From Candidatus Kapaibacterium sp. (lineage in GTDB: Bacteria > Bacteroidota > Ignavibacteria > Kapaibacteriales > UBA2268): a stretch of DNA of 64,000 nucleotides. The notes under the pieces were generated by a model that had not been told where the DNA came from, ran no database searches, and saw nothing but the letters and a program-made list of their open reading frames with translations. The stretch is taken from assembly GCA_013414795.1 (NCBI GenBank), contig CP058732.1, forward strand, positions 2,581,737-2,645,736. The letters run 5' to 3'. Below, piece by piece: positions 61,062 to 64,000 of this stretch. Position numbers and translations under genes: made by a program. Each line of letters starts with the position of its first letter. Positions within the stretch are counted from its first letter, which is position 1.

Positions 61062-62870
61062 ATGATTATCCAGAAATTTTCTGTTTACAACCACCAAATC
61101 CAGAATGTAATTTCGTGGATTAATAGCGGGGAGATAGCGATACCCGAAATCCAGCGACCTTTCGTGTGGGACTCGACGAAAGTGCGTGACTTAATCGACT
61201 CGCTTTATCGGGGGTATCCGATTGGGTATTTTATCACTTGGCAAAATCCATCAGTTAAACTCAAAGATGGAACTTCATCGAAGGGCAAAAAAATTTTAAT
61301 CGATGGACAACAGCGGATAACGGCAATAATGGCGGCATTGCTTGGCAAAGAAGTACTCGATGATTCTTACCGTAAACGTAGAATTGTAATTGCATTTAAT
61401 CCATTAGAAGAAACTTTTGAAGTGAGCAATGCTGCAATACAAAAAGACCCAAGATGGATACCCGACATTTCAAAGATTTTCTCGCCAGATTTTATTCTCT
61501 ATAAGTTTGTCGACAACTATTGTCAAACCAATTTGAAGGAAGAGTTCGAATTGGATGAATTAAAAGAGAGGGTTCACAAAACGCTCGACCTGCTTAAAAG
61601 CATTTTATATGTACCAATTGGAATAATTGAATTGAATTCTGAAATCGATATTAACGAAGTTACAGAAATATTCATAAGAATTAATTCAACGGGAGCAAAA
61701 CTTAGCCAAGCAGATTTTGCAATGTCCAAAATTGCAGTGGACGAAAAATATGGTGGACACATTCTGCGAAAAGCAATTGATTATTTCTGCCACCTTGCGA
61801 GTAAGCCCGAGTTCTATTCGCAATTAATCAATTTAGACCCAGAATTCATAAAAACAGAATATTTTAAAAAGATGAATTGGTTGAAAGACGATAGTGAAGA
61901 TATGTACGACCCGTCTTACACGGATATGCTTCGAGTTTCTTTTGTATCAAAATTCCATAGGGGAAGGTTGTCAGATTTGGTTGCATTACTTTCTGGCCGC
62001 GATTTTGAAACAAGACAATACAAGGAGGAAATTGCCGAAGAATCCTTTCAAAGGCTTTCCGAAGGTATCTACAATTTTATCAATGAAACGAATTTTAAGA
62101 AGTTTATAATGATTGTTAAATCTGCTGGTTTTATTGAAAAAGATTTAATACGGTCGAAAAATGCATTGAATTTTGCTTATATACTTTATTTAACATTGAA
62201 AGAGAAAAATTTTCACCCCGCCATAATAGAAACATTGGTGAGAAAATGGCTTGTGTTATCTATCATTAAAAGCCGGTACTCTGGTTCTTCCGAAAGTCAG
62301 ATGGATACTGACATCCGAAGAATTGTAAGTAGTCCAACGGAATATATAGAAAATGTAATCAAAGCGGAACTATCCGAATCTTACTGGAACATAGCAATTC
62401 TGCAAGAATTGGATACTTCCGTTTCTTCTAGTCCAGTTTTCAGTGTTTACTTGGCAGCCCAAGTTAAAATGAACGACAAAGGGTTTCTTTCAAAAGATAT
62501 AACTGTCGCAGACCTTATCAGTCTAAAAGGCGATGTCCACCATATTTATCCAAGAGAATATTTAAAATCTCTTGGTTACAACAAAGGGTTTATAAATCAA
62601 ATAGCAAATTACGTTATAACACAAACAGAAACAAACATTAAAATTGGGAAAAAATCCCCACAACAATATTTCGCCCAGTTAATCGAACAATGCCAAACAA
62701 AAATTCCTATTTTAGGAACAATTAGCGATTTAGACTTACTCAAAGAAAATTTGAAAATGAATTGCATTCCTATTGAAATACTTGACAACGATATGAAATA
62801 CGAAGAATTTTTAATCGAACGGCGAAAACTTATGGCGGAGAAAATCAGGAAATATTTCCAAATGCTGTGA
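61062..62870 (+). CDS. DUF262 and HNH domain protein (GmrSD-like, probable defence)
   Basis: The 602-residue protein begins with a DUF262 ParB-like domain: IPEIQRPFVWDSTKVRDLIDSLYRGYPIGYF and ILIDGQQRITAI, the DGQQR motif. A long helical region follows. Near residue 490 an HNH-like motif appears (DVHHIYPREYL, then NYVITQTETNIKIGKK). This is the architecture of GmrSD-type type IV nucleases that restrict modified phage DNA. GAAGGAAG precedes the ATG. The next gene is a PLD-helicase, also a defence-type protein. Confidence 0.85.
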   Translation: MIIQKFSVYNHQIQNVISWINSGEIAIPEIQRPFVWDSTKVRDLIDSLYRGYPIGYFITWQNPSVKLKDGTSSKGKKILIDGQQRITAIMAALLGKEVLDDSYRKRRIVIAFNPLEETFEVSNAAIQKDPRWIPDISKIFSPDFILYKFVDNYCQTNLKEEFELDELKERVHKTLDLLKSILYVPIGIIELNSEIDINEVTEIFIRINSTGAKLSQADFAMSKIAVDEKYGGHILRKAIDYFCHLASKPEFYSQLINLDPEFIKTEYFKKMNWLKDDSEDMYDPSYTDMLRVSFVSKFHRGRLSDLVALLSGRDFETRQYKEEIAEESFQRLSEGIYNFINETNFKKFIMIVKSAGFIEKDLIRSKNALNFAYILYLTLKEKNFHPAIIETLVRKWLVLSIIKSRYSGSSESQMDTDIRRIVSSPTEYIENVIKAELSESYWNIAILQELDTSVSSSPVFSVYLAAQVKMNDKGFLSKDITVADLISLKGDVHHIYPREYLKSLGYNKGFINQIANYVITQTETNIKIGKKSPQQYFAQLIEQCQTKIPILGTISDLDLLKENLKMNCIPIEILDNDMKYEEFLIERRKLMAEKIRKYFQML

Positions 62871-63117
62871 GATTCATTGTGAACTAAGGGAATTTCTAAC
62901 GATACGATGTTTTTTAATAAAACCAAAGTTTTATAATTTTTCTTATTTTTGCTCGGGGATTTTACAAGAAAAAGGATGATAAAAACAACGATAGTACGGA
63001 CAAACTTCGTAGAAAGGATACTATTCCATCGTCCCTTAACTTTACATTTAGAATTGAACAACTTAGTAGGGATTGCACAAAAAAACGAATGTAGAATTAT
63101 AAAAATAGTATAAAGGT
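62871..63117. other. Intergenic gap between DUF262 and PLD-helicase genes
   Basis: About 247 bp of A/T-rich DNA without a convincing gene, repeat or terminator. The PLD-helicase gene may have its own promoter here. Confidence 0.4.
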
Positions 63118-64000
63118 ATGAAAAACTTCATAACAAACAGCAAAGCGGATAATTTAAAAAAGCGGTTAACAGAATTAATAAACAAAAGCGAGGAGCTTAA
63201 ATTTCTTGTCGGCTTCTTCTATTTCTCCGGAATAAAAGAACTTTATGAATCTCTTAAAAAAAATGAGAATGTTATCCTCAAAGTTTTGGTCGGACTAAAT
63301 GTAGATCTACTTAATAACCAATTAATTGAATTCGCTGATTCAGAAGATCGGAGCGGTAGTTTATCGAACAAAGAAATATATGATAAGTTTTTCTCTTCAC
63401 TTAAAAGATCCATCAATTCGGACAAATTTGATACTCAAGAATTTTACGAACAAGTGAAGTTTTTCGTTAATCTTATAAAAGCGGACAGATTGATAATTAG
63501 AAAAACCTTACGTCCCAATCATTCCAAATTATACATTTTCAAATTGGAAAGGGCTCAGGTAAAGAATGGATTATTTATCACTGGTAGCAGTAACCTAACC
63601 AGTTTAGGTCTTACTACTCAAGAGGAATTTAATGTAGAAATAAGTGACTATGGATTTAAAGATGCAGAAGAGTATTTTGATTACTTATGGGAGGATGCAG
63701 TTAAGATAACGGAAAATGATGAAAATAAAACAAGGCTAATAGAACTCCTTGAAAAAGAGACATTGATTAAAGAAATCACACCTTTCGAAGCCTATGTTTT
63801 AGCATTAAAAGTTTACCTCGATTCTTTTGAAAAAAAGGAAATCGGTCAGTCGCTTTTTGAAATTTTAAAGAAAAATAACTATACTCCGTACCAATACCAA
63901 TTAGACGCTATTAAACAGTCATTAGCAATAATTGAAAAATACAATGGAGTGATTCTTGCAGATGTTGTGGGACTTGGTAAAACCATAATTGCTTGTGCAA
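63118..64000 (+). CDS. PLD-like nuclease/helicase, 3' truncated by window end
   Basis: The first 294 codons of a longer gene are visible, reading to the window edge. The N-terminal ~220 residues form a phospholipase-D-like domain with HSKLYIF (HxK) and GSSNLTSLGL. After a linker a DEAD/SNF2 helicase begins: YTPYQYQLDAIKQSL and the P-loop ADVVGLGKT. Such proteins occur in defence islands. The ATG at 63118 follows AAAGGT. Length, helicase motifs beyond I and any partner gene are outside the window. Confidence 0.8.
   Translation, partial: MKNFITNSKADNLKKRLTELINKSEELKFLVGFFYFSGIKELYESLKKNENVILKVLVGLNVDLLNNQLIEFADSEDRSGSLSNKEIYDKFFSSLKRSINSDKFDTQEFYEQVKFFVNLIKADRLIIRKTLRPNHSKLYIFKLERAQVKNGLFITGSSNLTSLGLTTQEEFNVEISDYGFKDAEEYFDYLWEDAVKITENDENKTRLIELLEKETLIKEITPFEAYVLALKVYLDSFEKKEIGQSLFEILKKNNYTPYQYQLDAIKQSLAIIEKYNGVILADVVGLGKTIIACA

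Noticed and set aside
1-64000. tRNA or rRNA genes and CRISPR arrays
   Set aside because: All intergenic regions were read; no cloverleaf-like sequence with CCA-type end, no rRNA stretch and no regularly spaced direct repeats were found.

Overview
The window looks like chromosome from the Bacteroidota/Chlorobiota (FCB) superphylum. Signs are type IX secretion (T9SS) sorting domains, a gingipain-family C25 protease, a head-GIN protein and A/T-rich promoters containing TAnnTTTG. Strong Shine-Dalgarno (SD) sequences (AGGAGG) and a DsrMKJO sulfur-respiration complex fit an Ignavibacteria/Kapabacteria-type lineage better than classical Bacteroidia. That placement is inference from gene content; no rRNA gene or marker phylogeny is available here.

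Layout. 1-10.6 kb is an envelope and secretion block: the end of a biotin carrier, a vWA-OmpA lipoprotein, a small propeptide-like lipoprotein, a secreted subtilase with a T9SS tail, a very long C25 PorU-like protease and a head-GIN lipoprotein. 10.6-20.4 kb holds ugd, an LptF/G permease, a DUF5714 protein, dxs, an acyltransferase-like membrane protein, a NhaD-like antiporter, a YggS-type PLP protein and a radical SAM enzyme. 20.4-26.6 kb holds an Mrr-like nuclease, a small barrel protein, an MTH1187 protein, tandem ssb genes, a HAD phosphatase, cmk and ispH, closed by strong terminators. 26.6-35.1 kb is a minus-strand block: a 1561-residue T9SS cargo protein, an unusual 563-residue SDR-like protein, a secreted propeller-like protein and purE. 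35.2-41.3 kb carries nadA, nadC, metH, a glutaredoxin-like gene and groES. 41.5-50.4 kb carries a Cys-less HMA protein, folB, folK, a third ssb, a degenerate transposase-like gene, murC, cutA, bcp, a TatD gene fused in frame to an outer-membrane protein, and lnt.

50.5-54.9 kb is a translationally coupled rsbRD-dsrM-dsrK-dsrJ-dsrO operon for membrane electron transfer to dissimilatory sulfur metabolism; dsrP is not next to it. 55.1-60.9 kb is a compact one-strand phage-derived cassette: Mu-like protease/scaffold, capsid, cement and DUF1320, then lysis-type genes and a short DUF935 portal last. It has no terminase, tail or integrase gene in view. A bounding hairpin and a DUF262/HNH gene followed by a PLD-helicase gene (cut by the window end) suggest that defence genes begin there.

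Most interesting: the TatD/outer-membrane-protein fusion, in which the conserved TatD C-terminus also reads as a signal peptide with its own ATG and ribosome-binding site; the terminase-less head-plus-lysis cassette; and the stand-alone lipoprotein that resembles the propeptide of the neighbouring subtilase.
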